In this document: in pieces, positions 1 through 25,900 of the stretch
How positions within the stretch are numbered: position 1 is the first letter of the stretch
Layout of the letters: the number at the start of each line of letters is the position of its first letter
From: Paraspadella gotoi
Lineage: Eukaryota; Chaetognatha
Length of the DNA: 64,000 bases
NCBI GenBank assembly: GCA_051294375.1
Contig: CM119267.1
Coordinates: 24,374,223-24,438,222, forward strand
Direction of reading: 5' to 3'
Program-made: the position numbers and the translations under genes
Notes under the pieces: model-generated
Seen by the model: the letters and a program-made list of their open reading frames with translations, nothing else
Database searches by the model: none
What the model was told of the DNA's origin: nothing

Positions 1-3000
1 CAGCTGCTGGAAGGCCGCTGTACAGTCACTGCAGAGCCTGAACTCGTCTTTTCTAAAAAAGAAAAAAATATATATATAATTTAAAGAAATAAAAGAAAGG
101 CAAAAAATGTTACAATGCGTTTACAATTGGAAATTTTTCCAATTTTTTCCAAATCACAGCTTGTAAAAGATTTTATTTTTATTTGTATTAAAATTAAGAT
201 ATAGCTTCTCATTAAAAACAAGTTTGAGCAAACAATGTCGATCTGCCTACGATAATTAATTAATTAATTGATTATTTAATTAATTAATAGACTAATTAAT
301 TAATTAATAGATTAATTAATTAATTAATTAATAGATTAATTTTAATTTATATTCAGCTTGTCATCATCGATGTCCTTAAAATTGAGTCAGGACAGTTATT
401 AAATGTTTTGTTTACATTTTATCAAAACAACAAATATCCTCTATTATCGAGCCAGGCGGGCAAAGCCCGTCCTGTCTAGATTTTTTTCGGTTTCGTTTCG
501 GTCTCGCTTTTTGCAATCATGGCTTCTGAAAGTGTGATATCATAGGAGTTGAATTTTCATATATGGCTTTAATCATCAAGATCTTTAAAATTCTCATGTT
601 TCATATCAATATTGGTATTTGTTTATGTTTTATTTACAAAAACAAAAACGTTTAATTATATGTCGCTCTCTCTCTCTTTTTCTCCGTCACTGCTTCTTCT
701 AAAAACGAGTTCCGGCTCTGCAGCGTCTGTCCAGCTTCTTCTCTCTCTCTCTCTCTCTCTCTCCTCTCTCTTCTCTCTTTTTTTTACAAAAAATTTTTTA
801 GATATAATGTGGGTTCACTAATGTAAAAACGATGCCGCGAACAGGGCGCGAACCCGGGTCCTTGGGTAGAGAATAGCTCCACGCTACGTGCGGCGCCATA
901 AGTACTGCTGATTCTTTAACGAGTAAAGGGGCTGTAGAGCTTCTCTCTCTCTCTCTCTTTTAATTATTATATATCGCTCTTTCTCTTTCTCTTTTTCTCT
1001 GCAGCGGCTGTCTCTCTCTCTCTCTCTTTTTCTCTCTCTCTCTCTGTCTCTCTGTCTCTCTGTGTGTGTCTGTCCCTATCTGTCCGATCTTTTGCGTGAT
1101 CGTTTGTTTTTTGAAAAATTCTGATTATTTTTTTCCTTCTAAAAACTTTTTATTATTGCCATTTATTCCGCGCTTTTTTCAATACAATATCCCATATTTT
1201 CATCCGAGATTTTCGTGGATTTATTCTCTTTCTTTCTATCTCTCTCTCTCTCTTTCTCTCTCTCTCTTTCTCTCTTCTCTCTCTCTCCTCTCTCTCTTTC
1301 ACTCATACACGCATTTGTTTGTTTTATTGACTATCATCGCATCAATGAATGACAATCATCGAATCAATGAATGACAATCCATCGCATCACTGAATGACTA
1401 TCATCACAGCAGTGAATGACTATCATCCATCATAATTGATTATCATCGAATCAATAATCAATTCCTATTACATCAATAAATTACTATTACATCAATCAAT
1501 TAGTATTACCTCAATCAATTACTAGTACATCAACAATTCGTTATCGCATGATTCATTCGTTTTTTTCCTGGGTTTTTTCATTAATTTTCTATGATAGTGG
1601 GCTCTGGCTCGATCTTGAGTCTTTTAAGATTTTTTTATTTTATGTCTCCTTCTCTCTCTCTCTCTCTCACTCTTCTCTCTTTTCTCTCTCCACATCTCTT
1701 CTTCTCCTCTCTCTTTCTCTCTCTCTTCTCTCTCTTTTTATTTGCAATTAGCGACGATCCTTATGCTTTTAAGATTTTTTAACTTGCATCATTTTTTCAA
1801 CTTGCATCATTTTTTCAAACTTGCATAAATTTTTTCAACTTGCATTCCGTCAAAACTTTATATCTAGCTTCTTCACTCACTTTCCTACCGGCTCACAAAA
1901 TTTCATCTCAATCTATCATGGGTTAAAATAAATAAAAAGATTCAAGTAAATGTGACTCATATTTTTTTTCATTTAAACTCATTTCCACTGGTACGTTTCC
2001 ACTGAAACTTTATATCAAGCTTCGTCATTACGTTTTCCTCCCACACACAAAATTTCAACTCAATCTATCCATCCAATTATGATTAATTTGGAGTATTTAT
2101 TGGTTAAAATAAGTAAAAGATTTTAGTAAATTCGACTTATGTTTTTTTCATTTAAACTAATTTCCACTCACACGATTCCATCGAAATTTTATATCCAGCT
2201 TTATCACACACTTTCCTACCCACCACACCAAAATTTAATTCCAATCCAACCAGCCAATCACGAGGTTATTGGAGCTTTTTGCTAAGATGGGACGGTATGG
2301 ACGGATTGATTGACTAATTTTATGATTAATTTTATTTACTAATTGATTAATTAACTGATTAATTATTTGATTTATTAATACATCCTGCAGATACATTTAA
2401 TATAAAAGGAAAAGAAGCATAATCAATTAGTAAAACAGGTTTTTTGTTTTTTTCCATTTAAACTCATTCCACTCAAACTATTCCATCGAAACTTGATTTC
2501 CTGTCAATCACACACTTTCCTACCCACATACAAAAATTCCAGGTCAATCAGCCCATCCACTCATGAGCAATTGGTGTTCAAATAGTGGAATATATTTTTT
2601 TTTGTTTTTTCCATTTAAACTCATTTCCACTCGGACGATCCATCGAAACTTAATATCCAGCTCAATCACACACTTACCTATCCACACACAAAATTTCATT
2701 TAAATCCATCCATCCAATCACGAGTAATTGGTGTTTTTTGCTAAGGTGGGACGGACGGACGGACGGACGTGGACGGGACGGACGGACGACGGACACGACG
2801 ACGGACGGACGATCATTTTTTTGCATAATTTATCATAATTCGATGTTCTGACATGATATAAGTTGTGTTGCCCGACAATATTGAGGGGGCGGACCGACGG
2901 ACCGAAAAAGTGAGTTATAAAAAGTGAGTTATAGAGTCGGGATCTGCTGATAAGCAGATCCGACTAAAATCCTTTGAGTTCCCATTTTTTAGAAATTTAA

Positions 3001-3660
3001 AAAATTTTTTTGAATTTTCATCTTCAATATTATATACTGCAATATGTAAATTAGGTTAAAGCATTTCTATATACTAATTTGGATATATATAATGAGTACT
3101 ATAATCTCATTTGCATATTGCAGTAAATCATAATGAAGTGGAAATTCAAACAAAAAATACTTAATTCCAAATGCTAATAAGAAAATATCAAAGCTATTTC
3201 AAAATGAGAAGCCATATCTAAATTTTTTAACTTACTATGACTGCACACTTTTGTAAAACTTTATCATAATTCATAAATAATTTTTATTTAAAAAAAACGC
3301 TAAGTCACAGCCAACCTATAAAAGCGTTAGTAGTTTTATATAACAAAACAGCGTGACGGACGACGACGACGACGACGACTACGTCAAAAAGAAGCAACCC
3401 TAAAACATTATAAGCCTGACCCGGCTTCGCCGGTCAAGGCTCGATAAAAAAGGCGATCAATAATTTGGAACGACGACGACGCCACTTATGCTGCAAAACC
3501 ACAGAAAAATCGTCGCAAACGCAAAGCGATTGCGACGATAGAAATACAAAATAAGACGCATCATCATCTTTGCTTCTTCCTCGTTCATAATTGGATCAGA
3601 CAGCCTTTTTCCGTAACGAATTTTATTACCTAATCTAACTTAATTTAAAAATAGACTGAC
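1..3660. repeat. Repeat-filled stretch with no supported exon
   Basis: I see no coding exon here. Contents in order: the end of a dispersed CT-rich element (about 1-780, with an inverted partner near 10.4-10.76 kb); a TTAATTAA-type tract (255-340); CT-rich tracts (740-780, 1010-1060, 1240-1300, 1655-1735); a ~26-bp minisatellite with 'aatgactatcatc' units (1328-1540); four to five diverged ~160-bp tandem units sharing 'TTTAAACTCATTTCCACTC' (about 1830-2760); GGAC repeats (2753-2812); and an element fragment at 3420-3545 that recurs at 10790-10890. If RLR-A is intact, its C-terminal exons should lie here or beyond the left edge, but I could not find them. Confidence 0.7.
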
Positions 3661-3790
3661 AGAAAAGCGTCTTATCACTACTTTTGTAGCCGTGTAGGGC
3701 TGTCGCCGTAACTAAAAATAATTTCAGTCTTAGAATATGACGAATAAAACGGGTTACTATTATGTGAGTAAGTACGACAATCAAAGTCAC

Positions 3791-17266
<13,476 letters not shown>

Positions 17267-17424
17267 GCCGGCCAATGTTTTTTTAACTTGTCTATATAAG
17301 CAGAGAGCATAATAATTCCGTAAAAATTAATTGACAAACATTTGTAATTTAGACAAAGATAAAAATTCCGAGGGGACTGAGGGAAACCAAACCTAGCGCT
17401 AAGTTAATAGGCTTTTCATACAAT

Positions 17425-17640
17425 TGAAACATTCTTTGAAATATTATACCACTTCATTGATAGGATTAGGGAAGCCAGGTACTTCGGGAGTGAAAAAACA
17501 AGAGTGTGAGAGAGTCATTATCTCATAAGAGTAATGGAGGCCTTAAACCACCAAAGCCTGTCCAAAGTCAGGGGCAAGATAGCTTATTTATAAAATGAAT
17601 AGATAATTTTTATATTGGTTGTACAAATTTCATAAATTCG
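17425..17640 (+). repeat. Dispersed ~250-bp repeat (Rep-1)
   Basis: Contains 'ggaagccaggtactt', 'aaaccaccaaagcctgtcca' and 'tttttatattggttgtac'. Fuller copies are at 41093-41340 (+) and 55490-55770 (-); partial copies are near 4975-5055, 7205-7300, 21410-21550 and 58915-58950. No clear terminal inverted repeats or protein were recognised. Confidence 0.75.
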
Positions 17641-17882
17641 TTAAAAAAACAAAGATTTCATGATCCGAAAACTGGATGAAGTAAAGTATAGTGTCAAAAC
17701 TAATAAACTAAAAAAAATAGTACAGTAACTGGATTCAAAAATTATAAATGTATTTATTATCAGATTACTATGGCAAAAAATTATTGAATTTTCCAATTTT
17801 TTAGAAGCGTTTATGTAGAGCAGATTTGATTGTTTTGAGCACTGTCGTGGGAGTTGTATTTGAAGCTTAGCTTCAGTTATTG

Positions 17883-17888
17883 TTTATT
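17883..17888 (-). promoter_or_regulatory. Candidate polyadenylation signal AATAAA for the ZCCHC24-like gene
   Basis: AATAAA on the minus strand about 170 nt downstream of the stop at 18057. Confidence 0.5.
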
Positions 17889-18056
17889 TAAACCCGCCCT
17901 ATTGGCGAAAATGAAAAAAAAAATAAAGTAATATGGTTTTTTTAAATAGTGAATATATATCTGGCATTTGTGTATTTGGCATCTATGTATCTGGTTTCGG
18001 CGTACCTCGTTCCTGTGTATATAAGCATTAAAGGAAATTGTCAAGCAAATTACAGC

Positions 18057-19364
18057 TCAACTATTTTCCGAAGTCGCAGCGGAGGTCAACTTTCCCGAAC
18101 GCTTTCGAAATCGGCGGCGCTGCCGCCTTGCAGGCGCCGTAGGTTTCTCCGATTCCGTGACGGACTTGGTTTCTTTTACCTCCGCAGTTGACAGCGCCGG
18201 AGCGACCGCGCCCTTTACGGGTCCACTCTCTGACGCAACATCTGGTTTCCGCGGATGACGTTGGTGGCGCGTGCACTTTTTGCCAATGATTTGGCACTTT
18301 TCGCAAAGCAGGTGAAGATGAGGCGGGCCGCCCGAGTGAAGCATTCGTTTCGCGGCAGCGATGCTAATGGTGTTGTCGCAACCTAAGCCTGCCTCGGCGT
18401 AATCGGCGCAAACAAATTCGAATTTCCTCGCCTGACGAAGAATCGCGAGAAAGGATTAATTCAAGATGAAAACGGCCATTTATATATTTTCATACAAATT
18501 ACTAAACATAGTAATTATTTCCTACTACCGCGAAAGAACCCCAAACTTCCTGGTTTTAAGTACTTCAGAAAAAGATCAAGCTTAGTTATTCCAGTCATTC
18601 TGCCATATTTAAAAAGCATCTCTTAATTATTACTGCTTCTGGATGAAATGAAAATCATTCTGGTTTCGTCCCTCCACGCAATGCGGTAATCACCGTTTTT
18701 GAGTTGTGCGACCATTCGTGCAAGAATTTGCAATGGGGACACTCTAAAGTGTACCACGGGTTCAACTGTCCGTTTCCGCAGGGGCAAGGTTTGGACGTAG
18801 GGAAACGAGAAAACTCTTTGCGCTCGCATACCTCGCAGTACAATTCGGTCTCCCTCAATGGTTCCTAAAATAAAATGGATCACAACAATAATTTTGAGCT
18901 AAAAGAAAATGTCATAAATTAAGTAGGATTCCAAATTCTCTTTTTACTCTATTCTATTCTTGGAAATCTTGATGAAACGAAATGAAACCGTGGAATGTCA
19001 AATTGGCAATAATTACCTGGCTAAATGGATAAGTGTAATCAACCTTGATAGCCTCTTCTTTGGAAATTCCGCCCTCTACTAAATCCGATTGATCAGAGTT
19101 TTGAGCCGACGTTCCAACTGAGGCTCCAGCTGAGGCTCCAGCTGAGGCTCCAGCTGAGGCTCCAGATGGTTCCTTCGATGCTTTGACGCCCGACTTGGCG
19201 CCTGGCGACTTTTTTGATTTGCCCTTTTTTAATTCGATGCATTTTTTACAACGCTGGCCACAGTTGGCCCAAGAGAAGGCGCTGTCCCATCTATGACCAA
19301 AGTTGCAGGTGAAGTAACCATGGCATCTGAAGGGTCCTTGATAGGGTGTCAGTTGCTCAGACAT
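18057..19364 (-). CDS. ZCCHC24/ZAR1-class 3CxxC zinc-binding protein
   Basis: Exons 19364-19017, 18864-18694 and 18431-18057 give 297 aa. The N-terminus 'LTPYQGPFRCHGYFTC' with 'WDSAFSWANCGQRCKKC' matches the start of ZCCHC24-type 3CxxC domains. Further Cys pairs are YCEVC, CPC, ECPHC and, at the end of the domain, LLCEKCQIIGKKC, like the 'HLCEKC' close of ZCCHC24. An Ala/Ser/Gly tandem repeat (ASAGASAGASAG) and a Lys-rich segment lie between zinc parts. The C-terminus is basic (RRQRRRFRKR), suggesting nucleic-acid contact or nuclear import. Family knowledge: 3CxxC zinc domains occur in ZAR1 (maternal mRNA binding) and in the RTP family, including interferon-induced RTP4. The second donor (ACG|GTGATT) is weak; without it the exon would stop at 18658. 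The gene lies 0.8 kb upstream of RLR-B. Confidence 0.75.
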
Positions 19365-20249
19365 TTTAAAGCGGACATCTGATTGCCAAAATTTTAAACA
19401 ACTTATTAATTCGTGAAGATGAAGGCTAACATATTTAAGCCAAAACGTTTTTTTCTCTGAAAAGAAAACAAATTCGTTGTTGTCGTCAAAACAAAAATTT
19501 TCATTTAATTCTAATTCCAAACGCGACGAAAATAAAAAGCACGAAAGAACAATGACGGTCTACTAAACATTAGATTAAACGCCAGTTAATGGACCGAAAG
19601 AGAAAATTTTAACTTGAAATTCAAGTTTCCCGAATCGACTCGAGTCAGTGAGTCAAACGCTATTTTAATTTATGCACAAGACTACGACTGAGAAATGATC
19701 GTTAACGAATTACAATTTAATTGAAAAGCGAATTCTTTTCCGAATGATTATTAAAATTATTATTATTATTTTTTTTATTATCATTTATTATTATCTGTAG
19801 ACTTACGTGTTTTTTTTTTCCATAGAGAAGGTCCGAGACTGAGGCATGTGTCCAGGAAGATGGCCGAAGCAGGAGTAAATAACGTCAACGATAAACATCC
19901 ATTTCAATAAACTTATAAAGGCACTAACTCAAAAAAATAAAGCGAATCCTAGTTTAAAATTTAGTTAAAATGATGAAATCAATTTAATACTGAAAAAAAA
20001 GGTGCAAACGAAATAATGATAAAAGCGAAAAATCATCGGCAAAATCGATTAAAAAATTATTACCAACAAAAAATAAGCAAAAATCGAAACATCGATTATA
20101 ATAAACGCGGTTTCTTATTAAAACAATGCAGCGTGTAGCTAAATCTGAATTAGTACAACTCCCTCATTAAAAAAAATAAAACAAAACGAATCAATAGCGG
20201 AAGTACAATGCGTGCGAGGTACAAAAAAATAAAAGCGCAAAGAAAAACG

Positions 20250-21706
20250 TTACTGCGTCATTAAGAACCTTAGTCTCCTGTTTCTCACCTCCTCCACGTC
20301 GACGTTCTCAGCCCTCTCTCTCCTTCTCATCTCTCTCTCCTCGTTCTCTTCCGCTTTTTTCCTCGCTTCCTCCTTCTTCCTCGTCAACTCCATCTCCTCG
20401 TCCTTTCTCTGTCTCTCCATCAGTTCCCTTCGCCTCAGCGCCGCCTGGTGAGGTCCGCATCTAAGAGTCTCGCGCTGCTGACGGAGACGAGCCTCTGGAG
20501 ATCGGGTCGGGTCGAGCAGACGAACGGGGAGGGCGGAGAGTTTGAGGGGAACGATGACAGGCAAGTTAATAAGGTTAGCTAACAGATCTGTGGTTCTAGT
20601 ATAGACTATAGTAATCGGATTAAAATGGTACGATTAGATTAGATTAGATGAAAGGGGTTAAGGAGTCTAGATGACCACTGAACCACGCGACGCAATAACA
20701 TTATAGAATTATGAGTTAATAATAATAAATAATTAACACGATCAAACCGTTTCCTGCGATGGTATTAAAACCCAGCATTATTTAAAGAATTGAAATTAAA
20801 TTGGCTACTATGGCAACGGGAGGATAGCCTGTGATACCCGGGGCGCGGGGTATCTCACCAACTGGCGTAGGGGCTGCGGACCCTCAGTGACCGCCTCCTG
20901 TCACTGGCATGTTTATACCGGCACCGTCACATTTAAGCCAGAACCGGGATACCCAGGGATTGAACCCGGGACGCACGGATGGAATGAGATGATTTAGCCT
21001 GCTCAGCCATTGAGACGAGGCTGAGGACGGACAGCAGTGAGGCAGCTTTAAGTCTTGCTGCCACACTACTCTATTACTCATAAAAAAATATCGCCCATGA
21101 TTCATGAAACGATTAGACCTAAGACCAAAGACATAGCTATATAATCTATATAAATAATAAACTTAAAATTGAATTTACCGTAAATGTCCGACGTCCCGCC
21201 GCCGAGTCTTTGCGGAGGTTCGTAGACGTGCTTCAATCGCGAAGCTTCTTTCTTTCGTTCGTAAGCCTCCTCCTCACGTTTTGCCTGAAAAGAAAAAAAA
21301 ATTGAATATGATTATCTGTTTTTTTTTTGTTTAGTCTAACTAGTTTCATTTTCTTGACAAAAAGCAAGATAATATTTCCCGATCTAATACTTAAGGGAAT
21401 GGTCCTTACATATAATTGAAACATTCTTTAAAATATTATAACAAAACGGGGAGTTAATACGTAAAATAGACTGTGAGAGAGACTTGATTGAAAGCTGACA
21501 GGGTCGTGCTATCGTTATTATTATTATTATTTGTTCTAATTTCATAAAAATGGGAATAAATAATAAAATAATCAATGCATTTAATCGACCTGCAACAGAA
21601 TCCTCTCCCGTTTTTTGGCGTCGGGTTGGATCACCCTGTACACGGAAGGCGCCGATGAGGGGGCGGCATTGGGTGGTGCTCCGCAATGGTCGGGGCCGCT
21701 ATCCAT
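20250..21706 (-). CDS. EPSTI1-like small coiled-coil protein
   Basis: Three exons (21706-21590, 21284-21179, 20494-20250) close in frame to 155 aa. The order of segments resembles vertebrate EPSTI1: 'VIQPDAKKRERILLQ', then a charged helix, then 'VYEPPQRLGGG' and 'EARLRQQRETL', followed by a long Arg/Lys/Glu-rich coiled coil ending RRLRFLMTQ. It is shorter than human EPSTI1. In vertebrates EPSTI1 is interferon-inducible, with no enzymatic activity known to me. Introns hold a SINE (20825-21015) and a Rep-1 fragment. Because Glu/Arg-rich coiled coils align easily by chance, the assignment rests on the non-coil 'P.RLGG' core and its spacing. Confidence 0.55.
20825..21015 (-). mobile_element. tRNA-derived SINE, family 1
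   Basis: Minus-strand copy with head 'caatggctgagcagg' (A-box-like) and 'GGGTTCAATCCC' (B-box), then the same body as at 7385-7625. It lies in the second intron of the EPSTI1-like gene. Confidence 0.7.
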
Positions 21707-22758
21707 TGTGGTTCAGAAAGGGGGCGTGGTGGTTTGGAAGGCACGAAAATATAGGCGTTGCAGTGAAATTTTGCGAAATATTTTGCGAATAAATAGCGGC
21801 GGAGCTATCGAAAGAACTGTCACAAGTAACGTAAACCAGAGAATAAATTGGCCTAAGGCTAAGTACAAATTGACGTCTTATAAATAAACATACGCATAAA
21901 GCCTTTAAAAAATTGCCAGTAAACCATTTGGCCTTGAGCGGAAAACGTTCCAAATTTGCACTCAAAACTAGTTTATTGAAACTTTATATAAATGAGACAA
22001 AACTTTAAGTTTAAGGAATTAAAGTATGCCAGTTGATTAGCCAGCGCGTAATTGAAAAAAACGTGCGTAACTCTGAACACGAACAAGTCCTTTATGATAC
22101 TGACCTGCTAGTAGTTATCAACGAATTCGTCTAATTATCTGTCGGCTACGAATTCCAAGCTGAATCGAGTTCGGAACGGCGATTGTGCAACTTGAAGAAA
22201 TCCAGAATTGAAGTTGACTTCGATCTCAGATCTTAGTTCATTTCTGAATTTTATTAATTCTGAGAAATGAGATCGCGTCTTTTGTTTTCCTGAGCCGGAT
22301 TGTGCTGCTGCCTCTCATCACACAACATGTGTTTGATTAAAACAAAAGGTTACTTTAATAACGAGTAAAACTAAAACTTTTTCACAAGGAAAAGTGAAAT
22401 AAGAATGGATTACGGAATTATTTTAGTGATTTTATTTTTTTTCAAATCCGTCTTACGGTATTATTAAAAAGACCTCTTTTCTCTCACTGCTAACAATCGA
22501 GTCTGCAAGATTTACACTAGAAATTTTACTGGCTCTAGTGAACTCGAGGGTAAATGACAAATCTTAAGATTACGATTTCGAGACCCGGATAGGATAGATC
22601 GTGCCTAAGGGAAATATCGACTTTGTAGTTTTTTATGTAAGTTGCAAAATTATTTTATTTTATTTTTATTTTTTAAAGTTTGATACAATTTTTTTTTCAT
22701 TTTTGAAAAACGTCACCAACAGAATAATTTCAGTAAACATTTTTTGTCTTAATGAGTA

Positions 22759-22792
22759 TTTATTGTGAATTTACAACCCAAAAAAATTTATT
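22759..22792 (-). promoter_or_regulatory. Two AATAAA signals downstream of the IF-EF-hand gene
   Basis: AATAAA occurs at 22792-22787 and 22764-22759 on the minus strand, 140-170 nt after the stop at 22931. By contrast none is present in the ~190 nt between the alternative stop at 25466 and the next exon at 25274. Confidence 0.55.
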
Positions 22793-22930
22793 TATCGAAG
22801 TGTAAATAAACAAATTAAAAATTAATATTATGATTCATTCAAAAAATTTTTTCCGTCTTCTTGAAACGGTTAAAAGCTAATAGTTAAACTTCGTTATATC
22901 CGCGTTGGTACGCTTCGAGCGAACTTCGTC

Positions 22931-25900
22931 TCAGATATCGAGTTCGTTCAAACCGAGAGACTTGAAGGCGAAGACGAGAAGCCGAAAGTAGGAGACGACC
23001 TGTTGACGAAAATAATAACTTATAAGCGACATAATGTCATTAAGAATAAGTATTAAGTTGATTGTTAAGTGTCATCTCATGCACCGAGTAGTTTGATAAA
23101 TAAAAACATCGATTTTTTTTTTTCTCTGGCCTTGAATAATGAACCAGCTAAATGGTTTGAATGCATGGTCTAAATAAAATTAGCACTGTTTCCCAAATCG
23201 ATGTTTTTCTTTATTAAGTATTAAGTTAAATTAATAGATGAATGGTCTCAAAAATAGTGGTGAGAAGATCCGAAAAATATATTACATATAAAATAGATAT
23301 AAACAAAACGTAAGTTGAAGAATTCATCGAGATTCGAGAATCTTTGTTTCGGAATTGGATTTTTTGGATAAGAATTTGGGTCTTTGGTTTAGGACATTCG
23401 ATTAGGTATTTTTGGTTTAATTTTAGTATCTAAAACGAGTATTGTGGTAAAGATGACCAAAACTTCAGAACCGATTATAGACTATTAAAAACTTATAATT
23501 TTGGTCTTCGAATTCCTGATTTTAAACAATTGAGATTAAGGACTGAAAATTTTTTGATTTGGCACTCGGGACTTGAGATTTTAGATTGGGGACTAAGGAT
23601 TTTGGATTTTGCATCCGGGACTTTGGACTTGGGATTTGGCAGTGGGGTCTCAGGACCTGATCGGCCGTTTTGTTGAAGAGACGCTGGAGGAAAGATTCTT
23701 CGGCGGAGTCGTGAGAGGAGAAGCGAAGGAGTAAGGACTCGTCCTCGAGGGAGAAGCCCGAGGAGGAAAGAATGGAGATGACCTGAGGAAGAAAGGGAGG
23801 AAAGGAGGAAGGAAGGGAGAGAGGGATTGAGAAGAAGGAAGGAAGGAAATTTGAAAGTAAAAGGAAGGGAGAAAGGAAGGGAAGGAAGGGATTAAAATCG
23901 TTTAGGGAAGGGAGGAGGAAGAAGCAAAGGGAGCGAAAAAGGAGAGATTAAGTAGGAAGTTACCATAAAAAAAAAAAAAATAACACAAAAGACAAAAGAG
24001 ACTTGTGTCTTTATATTAAAATATATACATTGAAGTATTAAAAACGTATTACAAACGCAAGCTTTTGCTCACCTGATCTTTGGGCAAAAATCCGCTCCTT
24101 TCGGAGTCCGCCTTTTCGAAATTTAACTTGGCATCAAAAATTTTTTCGGCCTCCATGAAAAATTTAAATTCTTCGAATGTGATCATTTGTTTTTCGTCTT
24201 TGCCGATGTGAAAAAGGATCTGTGGCGTCATCGGACGGACGATATCGTTGACGGAATAGAAGAAAAAACATATGAATTATAATTTATAACCGCTTTACTA
24301 TCCATTGTACCCTTTTTAATTATACAGTCTTTTTTATGTCTAACCTTTTGTTTTAAAAATTCATCCACGGTTCTAGATGTTCTGTTTCCTTTGCCGTTCT
24401 TGGCCATCCATTCCGGAGCTGCTGTTAGGGCTTCCGCTGGTATCATTCCTGAGAGTATGAGAATGAGAGAGAGAGAGAGAGAAAAAAAAAATTTAGCTTA
24501 TGGTGGACTAAAATCCACCAACCGTTCATCAGCGGCCATTGGTGCCGGAGGCAAGTCATTCGCCTCCCAACCCAAAGGTCCGGGGTTCTAGCCCGGTGGC
24601 CGCCTAGCAGTTAAAAGGGACGGGGCGCTTAACCCGCCTGTAACTCGGTGTTACAGCCTGATCCAAAGCTCAGGGACTGCTTATATTGAACGGTTCTGTC
24701 AATAACATATATCAATAATTACTCTCTCTTCATTGGTGAGCCCGACTTCCCAACACAACAACAACAACACTTTCAGGCGACATGCCTCAACCTGGCGATG
24801 CACTTTCCGCCCACAACACATCAGGCGACATGCCTCAACTTGGTGACGAACTTTCTACCAACAACAACAATTCACTGATGAGACGCAACAGACTTCTCCC
24901 TATGGGAGGGGGGGATGTATGGTGGACTAAAATCCACCAACCGTTCATCAGCGGCCATAGATGCCGGAGGCAAGTCATTCGCCTCCCAACCCAAAGGTCC
25001 GGGGTTCTAGCCCGGTGGCCGCCTAGCAGTTAAGAGGGACGGGGCGCTTAACCCGCCTGTAACTCGGTGTTACAGCCTGATCCTAAGCTCAGGGACTGCT
25101 TATATTGAACGGTTCTGTCAATAACATATATCAATAATTACTGTCTCTTCAAGCTCATTATTTTCGTCAGATATCGTAGATTTCTTCGTACTTCTACCTT
25201 TTTTTTGTTGATCATGTTCATTGAAATATCGACTGTAAAACTCCTCTTCGTTTTCCGGACTCGGGAAGGGCTGACTATAAAAAATAATTAGACTTGAATA
25301 TAATTAGTTTACCATAAACAAATAATTATGTTATAAGCATCATTGAAAAAACGTATGAAAATAATAATTCTAAAATATCCCAATCATTAATAATTACTTA
25401 AAACGATTTACATTTGAATAAGAAACAATATTTGATGTACAACTAAATACAAATTAGCAATACAATCAATGAAGGTCTCGCCTGATTGTCCTCAGAGTGG
25501 TGGCGGAGAAAGTGTCCATCAGGCGTCTGTAGACGACGATCTCTTCGTTAAGTCTCAGGCGGATGTCAGTCAACTCGCGGAGCTGATCGGTCAGGCTTTT
25601 CACCTGAACACATTTTTTTGTGTCTTTTTTTTTAGTTGTAGTACGAAAGCTTGTCATAAATTAAAAATACTGATTAATTACGATGGACTGATTATTTAGT
25701 TTGTTTATTTTAGCCGGAACGAAAATTAAATTTGAATTTTTTGAACGTGAGGTCACCAGATCACGCCTGATCGCACCAAACTCCGCCTGATCGCACCTGA
25801 TCGTACTTGTCCCTTTGTTCAGCCGCCAGCTCCTCTCGCGTTGCCTCGTGTTCATCTTCCTCCTTCGCCAGGAGACGCGTCAGTTCCGAAACTCTGGAGA

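Noticed and set aside
840-900. tRNA-like segment with 'GGTTCGCGCCC' on the minus strand (a similar one at 54500-54570)
   Set aside because: The B-box lacks the conserved A and no complete cloverleaf could be folded by eye; probably eroded SINE heads.
24875-24900. 'CTGATGAG' reminiscent of a hammerhead ribozyme core
   Set aside because: The required GAAA segment and three supporting stems are absent.
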